From Aminipila sp032051575 (GTDB lineage: Bacteria; Bacillota; Clostridia; Peptostreptococcales; Anaerovoracaceae): a stretch of DNA of 64,000 nucleotides. The notes below the pieces were generated by a model that saw nothing but the letters and a program-made list of their open reading frames with translations, did no database searches and had not been told where the DNA came from. The DNA lies in the NCBI RefSeq assembly GCF_032051575.1, contig NZ_DAMBYD010000009.1:124001-188000 (forward strand). The letters run 5' to 3'. Below, piece by piece: positions 41,378-50,522 of the stretch. How positions within the stretch are numbered: position 1 is the stretch's first letter; each line of letters begins with the position of its first letter. A program made the translations under genes and the position numbers.

Positions 41378-41845
41378 ATGGTTACAGATTATGTAATATC
41401 AACAATTCAATATATTGAAAACAACCTTCAAGTGGAGGCGATTGGCGCAGTTATTATTATTGCGCTTATACTTTTGATGGTGATAAGTCTGATATTTTTT
41501 TTGTTTAGGAGTGTGCGATTATGGTATTGGAGAATAAATGATCAAATGAGGACATTAGAGAACATCGATAAAAACTTACAGGAAATTAAACAAATTCTGC
41601 CTGACAATATAGGAATGGAGGCACCAATAAAAGTAATGGAAGCTGAGATTTTGGAGCAAAGAACACCTTTGGAAGAAGAATGCTTAACAAAAACTACACA
41701 GGATGATAAACAAGTGGAAACGGCAAAAATAGTTTTTGATAAAATGGATAAAGATGAACGGACAATTATAAAACCTGGATATAACATAGGAAAAACAGGG
41801 AAAATTTACGCAGAAGAAATGCTACGTGAGCAAATACAGTTTTAG
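41378..41845 (+). CDS. Single-span membrane protein of unknown function
   Basis: A 155-residue protein with a hydrophobic span at about residues 20-46 (IGAVIIIALILLMVISLIFF), then RLWYWRINDQM and a cytosolic charged, coiled-coil-prone stretch (MRTLENIDKNLQEIKQIL). The C-terminus GYNIGKTGKIYAEEML resembles a short tail seen in other small clostridial proteins. I know no function. It is followed 23 bases later by the zinc-ribbon protein gene, so both probably act together. The ATG at 41378 follows AGGAAGGTG; the frame upstream to 41327 has no ribosome site. Confidence 0.7.
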   Translation: MVTDYVISTIQYIENNLQVEAIGAVIIIALILLMVISLIFFLFRSVRLWYWRINDQMRTLENIDKNLQEIKQILPDNIGMEAPIKVMEAEILEQRTPLEEECLTKTTQDDKQVETAKIVFDKMDKDERTIIKPGYNIGKTGKIYAEEMLREQIQF

Positions 41846-41868
41846 ATAAAATTGCTGGGAGGAAATAG

Positions 41869-43647
41869 ATGTTTTGTAGAAAATGTGGAAAAACCTTACT
41901 GGATGGAGATAGATTCTGCAGCTATTGTGGTGCACAAGTCATTGAAAGAAGTGAAAACATAGATATTGGGGAAGGTGTAGAGGAAGTTATATATAATGAT
42001 GAACCTACATTAGAAATACCAGTTGAAAGTATGGGAACAACCGGGACGCCACAAAAGACTATCGCTCAGACATGGCACGAAATAAATGGCAAAAGTCTGG
42101 ACAAGCAGTCTAAACCACATTGGAATTTAGAAGGATTCCCAGTGGCAGGTGAAGAACCTAAGAAAACAGAAGATATAAAAGTTGACTGGGATAAACGGGA
42201 ATTGCTTAGATTTGAAACAATGCATGAAGAAAAGCAAGAAACTAAACCTGATATTTTTGAAATATTTGATAAACAGCTTAAAGAAGAGAAAGCCACTAAA
42301 ATCAATAACAAAGATACTCTTATATTCCAAAGGGAACCTATAGAGGAAACTACTTTGGAAGAAGAACTGTTTAAGCCGAAAAATAGTATAAATGATAAAT
42401 TACATACTCCAGTAGAAGAACAAATTGACAAGTTTTATACGTTCAGTAAAAAGAATGAGGAATTTCAAAAACTATTGGATAAAGAATATGAACGTCTAAA
42501 GAAGGCACCAGATTTTGTTTATCCTGAGCCGAAAATCCCATCTAATATAGCAAAATTAGAGATAAATGGGCCTGTTGAACAGAGTTTAGAGCCACTAATA
42601 GAAAGAACAGAAGAGAAAATCGAAAATACAGTTGAAAAAATACAAGAAAAACCTGAAACAAAGATAGAAAAGATAGAAATGAATGCTTTAGAGCAAAAAG
42701 AAGAGCAGAGTGAAGAAAAGGAAGAGCAGATTGTAGAAAAAGATGCAGATTTATCAGATAAAAAACAAGATGAGCAAAGTGCAGAAGTATCTTCCCCATT
42801 ACCTTGGGATGAAATGGAAAGCCCTGTAGGTGAATTTACGGACGAGGATGCAGGAAAAAAGATTTCACCAATAGGTGTTATTTTATCCATTATAATTGTG
42901 CTTCTTGCCTTTGAAGTTGCCATTTTAGGGATAAAGTGTTTTTTGCCGGAAAGCAGCGCCGCAGCTTTTATAAACGACAAACTGGGTGTTGCAGTAAATT
43001 GGGTAGACTTGTTAAAGAGCGGCAACAAAGATCAAGAAGAACAAAAAAAGCCAGACAAAGAGGCAGAAAAGGGTAAAACTGAAGAAACAAAAGAAGTAAA
43101 TGCAGTTGTGCAGCCTGATCCAGTTCCGAACCCTGATAAAGCAAAATTAATAGCAGAAGAATTAGTATGTAATAAAAACATAAAAGCCATAATAGCAGAT
43201 GATAGCCTTGCATATGAAGAAAATATGGATTATGGAGATAAAAACATAAATAATTCTAAGCCAATTGAAAATAATATTTGGTATCAAGATAAAAATGGAA
43301 ATACTGTGTATTATGACAAAGAAATAGTAAAAACCATAATCCAGTTTGATTCTGCATGGATTGACTATGTAAACAAAAAAGATGACTCTGTTTTAGGATT
43401 CACCAAAGAAGGTTCTCAGGCCTACACAAAGACTAAAAACTTTTTGAATTTAAGAAAAATTACAGAGGACTTTGATGAATTGAAAATAGGGGAAATAAGA
43501 CAAGGAAGTAATGGCTTTTACATTTGGGTATATGAAGCAATTACCACAAATGAAAAAGGAAAAGTCAAGCAGGTTAATTACAACTATATTTATTACCTTG
43601 AACCTGTAGCCAAGCAGATGAAGATTGTAAGTTATAAAAAACTTTAG
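41869..43647 (+). CDS. Zinc-ribbon membrane protein with long charged linker
   Basis: A 592-residue protein. Residues 1-25 form a zinc ribbon (MFCRKCGKTLLDGDRFCSYC, two CxxC knuckles). A Glu/Lys-rich, probably disordered region runs to about 325 (many EKIE and EEKEEQ words). One membrane span lies at about 331-350 (IGVILSIIIVLLAFEVAILG). A second charged linker leads to a C-terminal extracytoplasmic domain (about 425-592) containing NIWYQDKNGNTVYYDKEIV and YEAITTNEKGKVKQVNYNY, which resembles TcaA/YvbJ-like C-terminal modules. In such proteins the zinc ribbon is cytosolic. It is the second gene of an operon with the small membrane protein. Confidence 0.75.
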   Translation: MFCRKCGKTLLDGDRFCSYCGAQVIERSENIDIGEGVEEVIYNDEPTLEIPVESMGTTGTPQKTIAQTWHEINGKSLDKQSKPHWNLEGFPVAGEEPKKTEDIKVDWDKRELLRFETMHEEKQETKPDIFEIFDKQLKEEKATKINNKDTLIFQREPIEETTLEEELFKPKNSINDKLHTPVEEQIDKFYTFSKKNEEFQKLLDKEYERLKKAPDFVYPEPKIPSNIAKLEINGPVEQSLEPLIERTEEKIENTVEKIQEKPETKIEKIEMNALEQKEEQSEEKEEQIVEKDADLSDKKQDEQSAEVSSPLPWDEMESPVGEFTDEDAGKKISPIGVILSIIIVLLAFEVAILGIKCFLPESSAAAFINDKLGVAVNWVDLLKSGNKDQEEQKKPDKEAEKGKTEETKEVNAVVQPDPVPNPDKAKLIAEELVCNKNIKAIIADDSLAYEENMDYGDKNINNSKPIENNIWYQDKNGNTVYYDKEIVKTIIQFDSAWIDYVNKKDDSVLGFTKEGSQAYTKTKNFLNLRKITEDFDELKIGEIRQGSNGFYIWVYEAITTNEKGKVKQVNYNYIYYLEPVAKQMKIVSYKKL

Positions 43648-43678
43648 TCTGCAATAACAATTTAGATAATTATATTAG

Positions 43679-43725
43679 CAGAGCTGTATTTGAGCTAGTT
43701 TTAGCTTGTTGCAGCTCTGTTAATT
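43679..43725 (+). terminator. Hairpin after the zinc-ribbon protein gene
   Basis: CAGAGCTG (43679-43686) pairs with CAGCTCTG (43712-43719) across about 25 bases. The following T run is short, so termination is likely but not certain. The rest of the gap to pckA is AT-rich with no clear element. Confidence 0.5.
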
Positions 43726-43860
43726 CAATAAATCCTGCCGGAAATTAATTAATTTAAGGGTTTATTATATTAATTATATTAATTAAATTATTTTTTTTAT
43801 GCAGGTACCGTAGAAAACGGAAAAATTACATTACCTGTTAGAAAGGGAGAGTTAAGAAAA

Positions 43861-45516
43861 ATGGCGACGAAAGCTAACTTTAAGAGAGAGCAGATTGGTA
43901 CAGGAAACAAAGCATTTTCCACATCCAGAACAACCATTGAGACTGCTTTTTATGGGAATAATGTGGAAAAGGTTCTTGACCTGAAGCAGGCCTATGAAAT
44001 GGCAAGAAATGCAACAGGTACTATTCAAACAGACATGCCAATCTATGAACCTGAAAAGATTGGCCTTCCAGAAAATGCAAAAATTTTACTGTTTAATGAC
44101 GGAGAAACAGTAGGCAGATTTGCAGGCGCACGTATTATACTTGGTGAAGTAGGCGTTGAGGAAGCAGAGATTGCAAAGGTACTTAGAGAAGCTGTATACA
44201 ACACAAGATACAAAAAGATGTATCACTCAGAAGCGTACATAGGATTGGATAAGGATTTCATGGTAAAAGCGCACCTTTTAATTCCCGAAACCTATGAAAA
44301 CACATTATTAAATTGGTTATTAAATTTCCAATACAAAACTGCTGAATATAATGATATGTATAAGGAGTCCAAAGAAATTGGAGATGAACCTGATATTTTT
44401 ATTTTGTCAGATCCAGACTACAGACATCCTAAGTTCCCTAATGGACTTGCATATTTTGACCCAGAACATAACTGTGCATGCTTGTTAGGAATGAGATATT
44501 TTGGAGAGCATAAAAAAGGTACCCTTACTCTGGCATGGGGCATTGCTAACAGAAATGGGTATGCATCCTGCCATGGAGGACTTAAACGATGTGTTAAGAA
44601 GAATGGAGAAGCGCATGTCCTTGGTGTATTTGGTTTATCTGGTTCAGGGAAATCAACATTAACCCATGCAAAACATGCAGGAAAATACGATGTAACCGTA
44701 TTGCATGACGATGCTTATATTATTTCAAGTGAAAATGGCTCGACTGTTGCGCTAGAGCCTTCATATTTTGACAAGACTCAAGATTATCCTTTAACTTCAA
44801 AGGACAACAAGTATCTGCTTACAGTTCAGAATTGTGGGGCAACACTTGATGATGAAGGGAAGCTAGTGCTTGTTACAGAAGATATTCGAAATGGTAATGG
44901 CAGAGCTATTAAGTCAAAGCTTTGGGCGGCAAACAGAGTCGACAAGATGGATGAACCAATTAATACAATTGTTTGGCTGATGAAGGATCATACCCTTCCA
45001 CCAGTGGTAAAGGTTGAAAATTCAATACTTGCTTCAGTAATGGGTGCCTGCCTTGCTACAAAACGTTCTACTGCAGAAAAACTTGCTGATGGTGTAGATA
45101 TGAATGCCTTAGTATTTGAGCCTTATGCAAATCCATTTAGAACGTATCCGTTAAAACAGGATTATGAAAAGTTTAAAGCGCTATTTGAAGAAAGAGCAGT
45201 TTCTAACTACATAATCAATACAGGACACTTTATGGATAAGAAGATTCCCAAGGAAGTAACTATTGGGATTATTGAAAAGATTGTTGATGGGACTGCTGAA
45301 TTTAAAAATTTTGGTATGATTTCAGAAATAAAATCTATGGACGTAGAAGGATTTATTCCTGATTTTACAGATAAAAATTATATTAATGCTTTAAAAGGCG
45401 GAATGATGGGAAGAGTAAATTATCTGAACTCTTTAAAGGAATTTAAGGGCGGAAGAGATGACCTTCCCGAAGAAGCTAGAGGGGCAATTGAAGCAATTAT
45501 AGCTAAAATAAAATAA
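43861..45516 (+). CDS. Phosphoenolpyruvate carboxykinase (ATP), divergent type
   Basis: A 551-residue member of the PEP carboxykinase/HprK-like P-loop superfamily, interconverting oxaloacetate plus ATP with PEP plus CO2. The P-loop is GLSGSGKSTLTH (near 258-269), the second metal/nucleotide motif is VLHDDAYIIS, and ALEPSYFDKTQDY and EDIRNGNGRAIKS follow. Compared with E. coli PckA the P-loop is GSGKS instead of GTGKT and the kinase-2 motif differs, so it belongs to the divergent group found in Clostridia and related bacteria. It starts after AAGGGAGAG. The UPF0182 gene follows after 12 bases in the same operon. Confidence 0.85.
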   Translation: MATKANFKREQIGTGNKAFSTSRTTIETAFYGNNVEKVLDLKQAYEMARNATGTIQTDMPIYEPEKIGLPENAKILLFNDGETVGRFAGARIILGEVGVEEAEIAKVLREAVYNTRYKKMYHSEAYIGLDKDFMVKAHLLIPETYENTLLNWLLNFQYKTAEYNDMYKESKEIGDEPDIFILSDPDYRHPKFPNGLAYFDPEHNCACLLGMRYFGEHKKGTLTLAWGIANRNGYASCHGGLKRCVKKNGEAHVLGVFGLSGSGKSTLTHAKHAGKYDVTVLHDDAYIISSENGSTVALEPSYFDKTQDYPLTSKDNKYLLTVQNCGATLDDEGKLVLVTEDIRNGNGRAIKSKLWAANRVDKMDEPINTIVWLMKDHTLPPVVKVENSILASVMGACLATKRSTAEKLADGVDMNALVFEPYANPFRTYPLKQDYEKFKALFEERAVSNYIINTGHFMDKKIPKEVTIGIIEKIVDGTAEFKNFGMISEIKSMDVEGFIPDFTDKNYINALKGGMMGRVNYLNSLKEFKGGRDDLPEEARGAIEAIIAKIK

Positions 45517-45528
45517 GGAGGAGAACAT

Positions 45529-48432
45529 TTGAAAAAGAGCAAGAAGAGTCCAGCGATTATATTGCTGGTGCTTATAATCTTAGTGGGATTGTTTGTTAGT
45601 CTTATAGGATTCTTTACTGATTTCTTATGGTTTAAGGAATTGAATTATGTTAGTGTGTTTTTTACAAAGTTGTTTACCCAGTTGAAGATAGGTATTCCTG
45701 CGTTTGTAATCATTACCATATTAGCATTCTCATACCTTAAAGTTCTGAAAAGAGGATACTTTAAGAAGGTACAGTCAAATGATGTTGTTAATGAGAAGAC
45801 ATTAAATCGTGTGGCATTAGGGTTATCAGCAGTATTTGGCGCCTTGATATCAACAACTATCGCATCAAATTTATGGTTTCAGATATTAGAGTATCAGAAT
45901 AGCACAGCTTTTGGGGTAGAGGATCCACTGTTTGGAAATGATGTAAGTTTCTATGTGTTTAAACTACAGTTTATCAGAGGTTTAAACAGCATGGGCTTAG
46001 GGCTTATCGTTGCATTTGCAATTTTAACCTTTATTTTCTATACGGTGCTGCTTTCTCTTAGGAAGCCACAGTTTTTTGAAAATCAATCCCCAGATCCAGA
46101 ACACACTACGGACGAAAATGACAATGTCAGACAAGGAAACTTTGGAAAAACACATTTTGGTGGATCTTTTGGAGACATGTTTGAAAAGTTTAATGATGCT
46201 ATGGGCGGCCGTGGTAATATTAACAAACCCTTTAAGAAGAAAAAGCAATTTGATGATAGCAATTTTAAACATCTTTTAGGCATTGCCTCAAGGCAGATAA
46301 TTATTTTGGGCGTCTTGTTCTTTTTAATGATTGGTGTAGACTTTTTACTTAAACAATTTACCCTAATGTTTACAAATTCAGGTGGAGTTGTTTATGGAGC
46401 TGGCTTTACAGCTGTACATGTTACGCTTTGGGTTTATAGAGCCCTAATGGTACTTTCTGTAGTTGCAGCTGTAGTATTTGCAGCAGGCATAGCAAAGAAG
46501 AAGTATCGAGTAATACTTACAGTGCCTGTTATTATGATTGCAATTGGTGTTGTAGGAACAGGAGCTGCAGTATTAGTCCAGAGTCTTATTGTTTCGCCAG
46601 ATGAAATCAATAAAGAAAGCGAGTATTTAAAGGATAACATTAAATACACGCAGATGGCTTATGACTTGCAAGATGTAACAGTTAAACCGTTTGCTTCGAG
46701 CAATACATTGTCAAAAGATGATATTTTAAATAATATGGAAACTATTTCCAATATTCGAATTAATGACTATGATCCATCAAAGAAATTTTATAATCAGACA
46801 CAGAGTATTCGAACTTACTACTCCTTTAATGATGTAGATGTGGATAGATATCTTGTTAATGGGGAGTATACGCAAACCTTCTTAGCAGCTAGAGAAATTG
46901 ATGAGACATTAATTAGAGAAGAATGGCTAATTAAACACTTAAAGTATACGCATGGCTATGGAATAACCTTATCAAGAGTAGATAAAGTTACGAACAGCGG
47001 TCAGCCAGATATGCTTATTGCAGGTGTTCCACCTATATCCCAGATTGATGAAATAAAGATTACACGCCCTGAGATTTACTTTGGTGAGCTTACAAATAAT
47101 TATATCCTTACGAATACCAATGAAGACGAATTTGACTACCCTGATGGAAATGAAAACAAATATGCTACTTACAACGGTAAGGCTGGTATTAAGCTAAATC
47201 TTTTAAATCGTGCTATGTTTGCAATCAGAGAACAGAGCTTGAAACTATTAGTGTCCACTAATATTACAAAAGATTCAAAGATTATAATTAACAGAAATAT
47301 TGAAGAGAGAATACAGAAAATCATGCCATATTTACAGTATGATGATGATCCATATATTGTAACAGCAGATGGAAAGCTATACTGGATGGTTGATGCATAT
47401 ACTGTAAGTAAAAACTATCCGTATTCGGAACCATTTTCTGAATCAGGACACAATTATTTAAGAAATTCCGTTAAGGTTGTAATTGATGCATACAATGGGG
47501 ACACTTCTTTCTATTTGGTAGACAATAAGGATCCTATTGCAACAACTTATAAAAAGATTTTCCCTGAATTGTTTAAAGACTTTAAGAAAATGCCTGAAAG
47601 TCTTAAATCACACATTAGATATCCTAACAAATTATTCAATATTCAGGCAAACGTTTATAAGCGTTACCACATGAACGATGTTAAGGTATTTTATCAGGGT
47701 GAAGACCTTTGGGATATTGCAAATGAAATTTATGGAACTGATGAAGTTACAATAAAGCCAAACTATTATATTATGAAACTTCCAGGTGAGACTAGCGCAG
47801 AATTCGTAAATACAATTCCATATACACCTAAGAATAAGAAGAATATGACGGGATTATTAGTAGCAAGAAACGATGGTGAGAATTACGGAAAGCTTGTGCT
47901 TTATCAATTACCGAAGGATAAGACGGTTTACGGTCCTATGCAGGTAGAAGCGCAGATTGACCAGAATACTGAAATATCGAAGGAATTTTCACTCTGGAAT
48001 TCATCAGGTTCTTCCTATAGCAGAGGTAATTTGTTTGTTATACCTATTGAGCAGTCCTTGCTATATGTAGAACCGGTATATTTGGAAGCTACAAAGGAAA
48101 GTATTCCGGAAGTCAAGAGAGTAATTGTTGCTTATGGGGATAAGATTGCTTATAAGGAAACGTTAAATGAAGCATTAGACTCACTGTTTGGAGACAACTC
48201 TACGATAAAGGACGGGGCCCAGGGAACTGGTGTGGAACAACCAGGAACTACAGCTCCTGATCAGATGTCAACAACAGAATTAATTACTAAGGCAAACGAA
48301 GAATTTGAATTAGCTCAAAATGCACAGAGAAATGGAGACTGGGCTGGATATGGTGAGCATATAACTGCTCTTGAAAAGTACTTGACACTTTTAAGTTCAG
48401 GTCAACAGGTTCAGCAGCAGACAGCAGAGTAA
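45529..48432 (+). CDS. UPF0182 family membrane protein
   Basis: A 967-residue protein of the UPF0182 family, whose function is unknown. The first 360 residues hold about seven membrane spans, including GLFVSLIGFFTDFLWFKEL near the N-terminus, a family hallmark. The rest (about 600 residues) is a large soluble, probably extracytoplasmic, domain with RTYYSFNDVDVDRY and conserved motifs such as WLIKHLKYTHGYG and LLVSTNI. The last 50 residues are Gln/Ala-rich (LSSGQQVQQQTAE). Translation starts at a TTG (45529) behind AAGGAGGAG. It is joined to the PEP carboxykinase gene in one transcript and ends at a terminator. Confidence 0.87.
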   Translation: MKKSKKSPAIILLVLIILVGLFVSLIGFFTDFLWFKELNYVSVFFTKLFTQLKIGIPAFVIITILAFSYLKVLKRGYFKKVQSNDVVNEKTLNRVALGLSAVFGALISTTIASNLWFQILEYQNSTAFGVEDPLFGNDVSFYVFKLQFIRGLNSMGLGLIVAFAILTFIFYTVLLSLRKPQFFENQSPDPEHTTDENDNVRQGNFGKTHFGGSFGDMFEKFNDAMGGRGNINKPFKKKKQFDDSNFKHLLGIASRQIIILGVLFFLMIGVDFLLKQFTLMFTNSGGVVYGAGFTAVHVTLWVYRALMVLSVVAAVVFAAGIAKKKYRVILTVPVIMIAIGVVGTGAAVLVQSLIVSPDEINKESEYLKDNIKYTQMAYDLQDVTVKPFASSNTLSKDDILNNMETISNIRINDYDPSKKFYNQTQSIRTYYSFNDVDVDRYLVNGEYTQTFLAAREIDETLIREEWLIKHLKYTHGYGITLSRVDKVTNSGQPDMLIAGVPPISQIDEIKITRPEIYFGELTNNYILTNTNEDEFDYPDGNENKYATYNGKAGIKLNLLNRAMFAIREQSLKLLVSTNITKDSKIIINRNIEERIQKIMPYLQYDDDPYIVTADGKLYWMVDAYTVSKNYPYSEPFSESGHNYLRNSVKVVIDAYNGDTSFYLVDNKDPIATTYKKIFPELFKDFKKMPESLKSHIRYPNKLFNIQANVYKRYHMNDVKVFYQGEDLWDIANEIYGTDEVTIKPNYYIMKLPGETSAEFVNTIPYTPKNKKNMTGLLVARNDGENYGKLVLYQLPKDKTVYGPMQVEAQIDQNTEISKEFSLWNSSGSSYSRGNLFVIPIEQSLLYVEPVYLEATKESIPEVKRVIVAYGDKIAYKETLNEALDSLFGDNSTIKDGAQGTGVEQPGTTAPDQMSTTELITKANEEFELAQNAQRNGDWAGYGEHITALEKYLTLLSSGQQVQQQTAE

Positions 48433-48446
48433 ATTAATAAAACTAT

Positions 48447-48485
48447 AAAAAGATGCCTGATTCTTCATTTAGGCATCTTTTTGTT
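48447..48485 (+). terminator. Terminator of the pckA-UPF0182 operon
   Basis: AAAGATGCCT and AGGCATCTTT pair around about a dozen bases, followed by TTG and T-rich sequence. It shows that the glutamine synthetase is a new transcription unit. Confidence 0.85.
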
Positions 48486-48593
48486 TATAAAAAACAAAAA
48501 ACTTATAAAAAACTGTTTAAAAAGTGGCAAAAAAGTAGTAGAATTAAATATTATGGTTACTATTACAAAAAGTTAAATTATAAGGAGGGCAGT

Positions 48594-50504
48594 ATGCTGG
48601 CATACGATAAGATGTTATTTAATATTCCTGCTAAAGATCATGAACCAGGAAAAGTAAGAGAGATTTTAAACAGCCACCCGGAGGTTATGTTTGTATCTCT
48701 TGTTGGCCTTGACATAGGTGGCCAAAATACTGATGAAAAGATTCCAGTACCTAGGTTTTTAGAGGATATGGAGAAATTCTTAACTGATGGAGTTCAGACG
48801 GATGGTTCCAGTGTAGTACTGCCTATTATTGCAGAACTAAACAACGCAAAGGTAGATATTATTCCGGATTTAAGTGTTAATTGGTATGTGGATCATAACT
48901 TCGATTTTATTCACGAACCTTCAGGGCTTCCTGTTGGTACTTTGAGGATTCCTTCCTTCTTGGTACACAATGACACAAATGAAGTTGGCTCAAGAGTTAT
49001 CCTTAGAGATTCCATTACAAAGATTAAAAAGGATTTACTGACATTAATAAAGAATAATCCTTATGTACTGGAGTACTTACCAATAGATTCTGCAGATGAG
49101 ATAGGTGAGATTGTACTTACTTGTGCAACAGAACTTGAATTTTGGGTAAAGACACCGGATGAAAAAGGTGACAGGGAAGAACTTTCAACAGCTCAGGTTA
49201 TGAAAGAACAGTACTGGAAAAGAACGATTGGTCCAGTTAGAACTGCTTTAGAAAAAACACTATTGCTTTTGGACAGATATGGTTTTGAAATGGAAATGGG
49301 TCATAAAGAAGTTGGGGGCATCAAGGCAAAGCTTGGAAACTCTGGTAAGTATGATCATATTATGGAACAGCTTGAAATCGATTGGAAGTATTCTGATGCG
49401 ATGCAGGCTGCTGATAACGAAAAGCAGGTAAAGTATATAGTAAGAGATGTTTTCAGGCTTCATGGATTAGAAGTATCCTTTAGGGCGAAACCAATTGATG
49501 GGGTTGCAGGAAGTGGAGAACATACACATCTAGGAGTAGCAGCAAAACTTAAGAACGGTAAAATTGTAAGTTTATTTGCACCGAAAGATATGAAGTCTGA
49601 GTTCCTAAACCCAATAGGTTTTGGCGCACTTATGGGGATATTAAAGAACTATGAGATTTTAAATCCGTTTATTACATCTACAAATGATGCATTTAATAGA
49701 TTAAAGCCAGGATATGAAGCACCAGTATGCATAGTAACTTCTATTGGACATACTGCTCCGCAGCCGTCAAGAAACAGAACGGTACTGATTGGTCTTGTAA
49801 GAGATTTAAATAATCCATTATCAACACGATTTGAGCTTAGATCGCCAAATCCGAAGAGCAACACTTATCTGGTCATTGCTACATCTTATATGGCTATTTT
49901 AGATGGTATTGCGGAGGTACTTGCTGCAAAGAAGACTCCAGAGCAGCTACTTGCCTCTTTATCAAAGAAATATGGAGAAGAAGATTTTTATCTTGAAAAA
50001 GACAGAGAATATAGAAGTGAAAAAGATGTATTTGATGAATATTCAGCAGAAGAGAGAGGCAGATTATTTGGAGAGGCTCCTAGGACTGTTTGGGAGAATA
50101 TCTGTGCCTTTGATAAGCATTCTGATAAGATGCAGGTACTTTTGAAAGACCATGTTATGACACCGATTGTGCTTGAATCTTTCAAAAAAGCCACTCTGGA
50201 TCAATGGGCTACAGAACTGCATAACAGAATTATTCCTGAAAACATGGATTTATTAAGGGGATGTGTTATGCTTCACAATGAACATGATTGTGCTGATTAT
50301 GATACGTATTTATGGAATAAAATTCATGAACTTAGACGCTATATTGGACAGGACACGCTAGACCAGAAATGCTTGCTATCAAGGGTTAAAGATGCTTTAG
50401 ATGAAGAAAATTATCAGCTGGCTTCAGATCTTCAGCTTGAGATGCAGGAAAAGGTGCATGAATTAACTGATACCTATACAAGATATGGAAAAAACATATT
50501 ATAG
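48594..50504 (+). CDS. Glutamine synthetase, long clostridial type
   Basis: A 636-residue glutamine synthetase (glutamate + NH3 + ATP to glutamine). Family landmarks: TDGSSVVLP (latch-type), CATELEFWVK (metal Glu), VAGSGEHTHLG (ammonia/metal site), NRLKPGYEAPV and LRSPNPKSNTYLVIA. At 636 residues it is longer than type I (about 440-470) and shorter than classical type III (about 700+); the extra 150 residues lie after the catalytic part and are helical (LASDLQLEMQEKVHEL). The start at 48594 has AAGGAGGGC upstream; the longer open frame from 48453 would run through the preceding terminator. SerRS follows after 18 bases. Confidence 0.87.
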   Translation: MLAYDKMLFNIPAKDHEPGKVREILNSHPEVMFVSLVGLDIGGQNTDEKIPVPRFLEDMEKFLTDGVQTDGSSVVLPIIAELNNAKVDIIPDLSVNWYVDHNFDFIHEPSGLPVGTLRIPSFLVHNDTNEVGSRVILRDSITKIKKDLLTLIKNNPYVLEYLPIDSADEIGEIVLTCATELEFWVKTPDEKGDREELSTAQVMKEQYWKRTIGPVRTALEKTLLLLDRYGFEMEMGHKEVGGIKAKLGNSGKYDHIMEQLEIDWKYSDAMQAADNEKQVKYIVRDVFRLHGLEVSFRAKPIDGVAGSGEHTHLGVAAKLKNGKIVSLFAPKDMKSEFLNPIGFGALMGILKNYEILNPFITSTNDAFNRLKPGYEAPVCIVTSIGHTAPQPSRNRTVLIGLVRDLNNPLSTRFELRSPNPKSNTYLVIATSYMAILDGIAEVLAAKKTPEQLLASLSKKYGEEDFYLEKDREYRSEKDVFDEYSAEERGRLFGEAPRTVWENICAFDKHSDKMQVLLKDHVMTPIVLESFKKATLDQWATELHNRIIPENMDLLRGCVMLHNEHDCADYDTYLWNKIHELRRYIGQDTLDQKCLLSRVKDALDEENYQLASDLQLEMQEKVHELTDTYTRYGKNIL

Positions 50505-50522
50505 AAAGAAGGAAATTTAGAA

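Noticed and set aside
48453..48593. A longer start for glutamine synthetase at 48453
   Set aside because: The extension is translated through the terminator of the preceding operon, has a Lys/Tyr-rich composition and no ribosome site, while 48594 has a strong one.
50505..50522. A T-box leader before serS
   Set aside because: Only 18 bases separate it from glutamine synthetase; there is no room for one.
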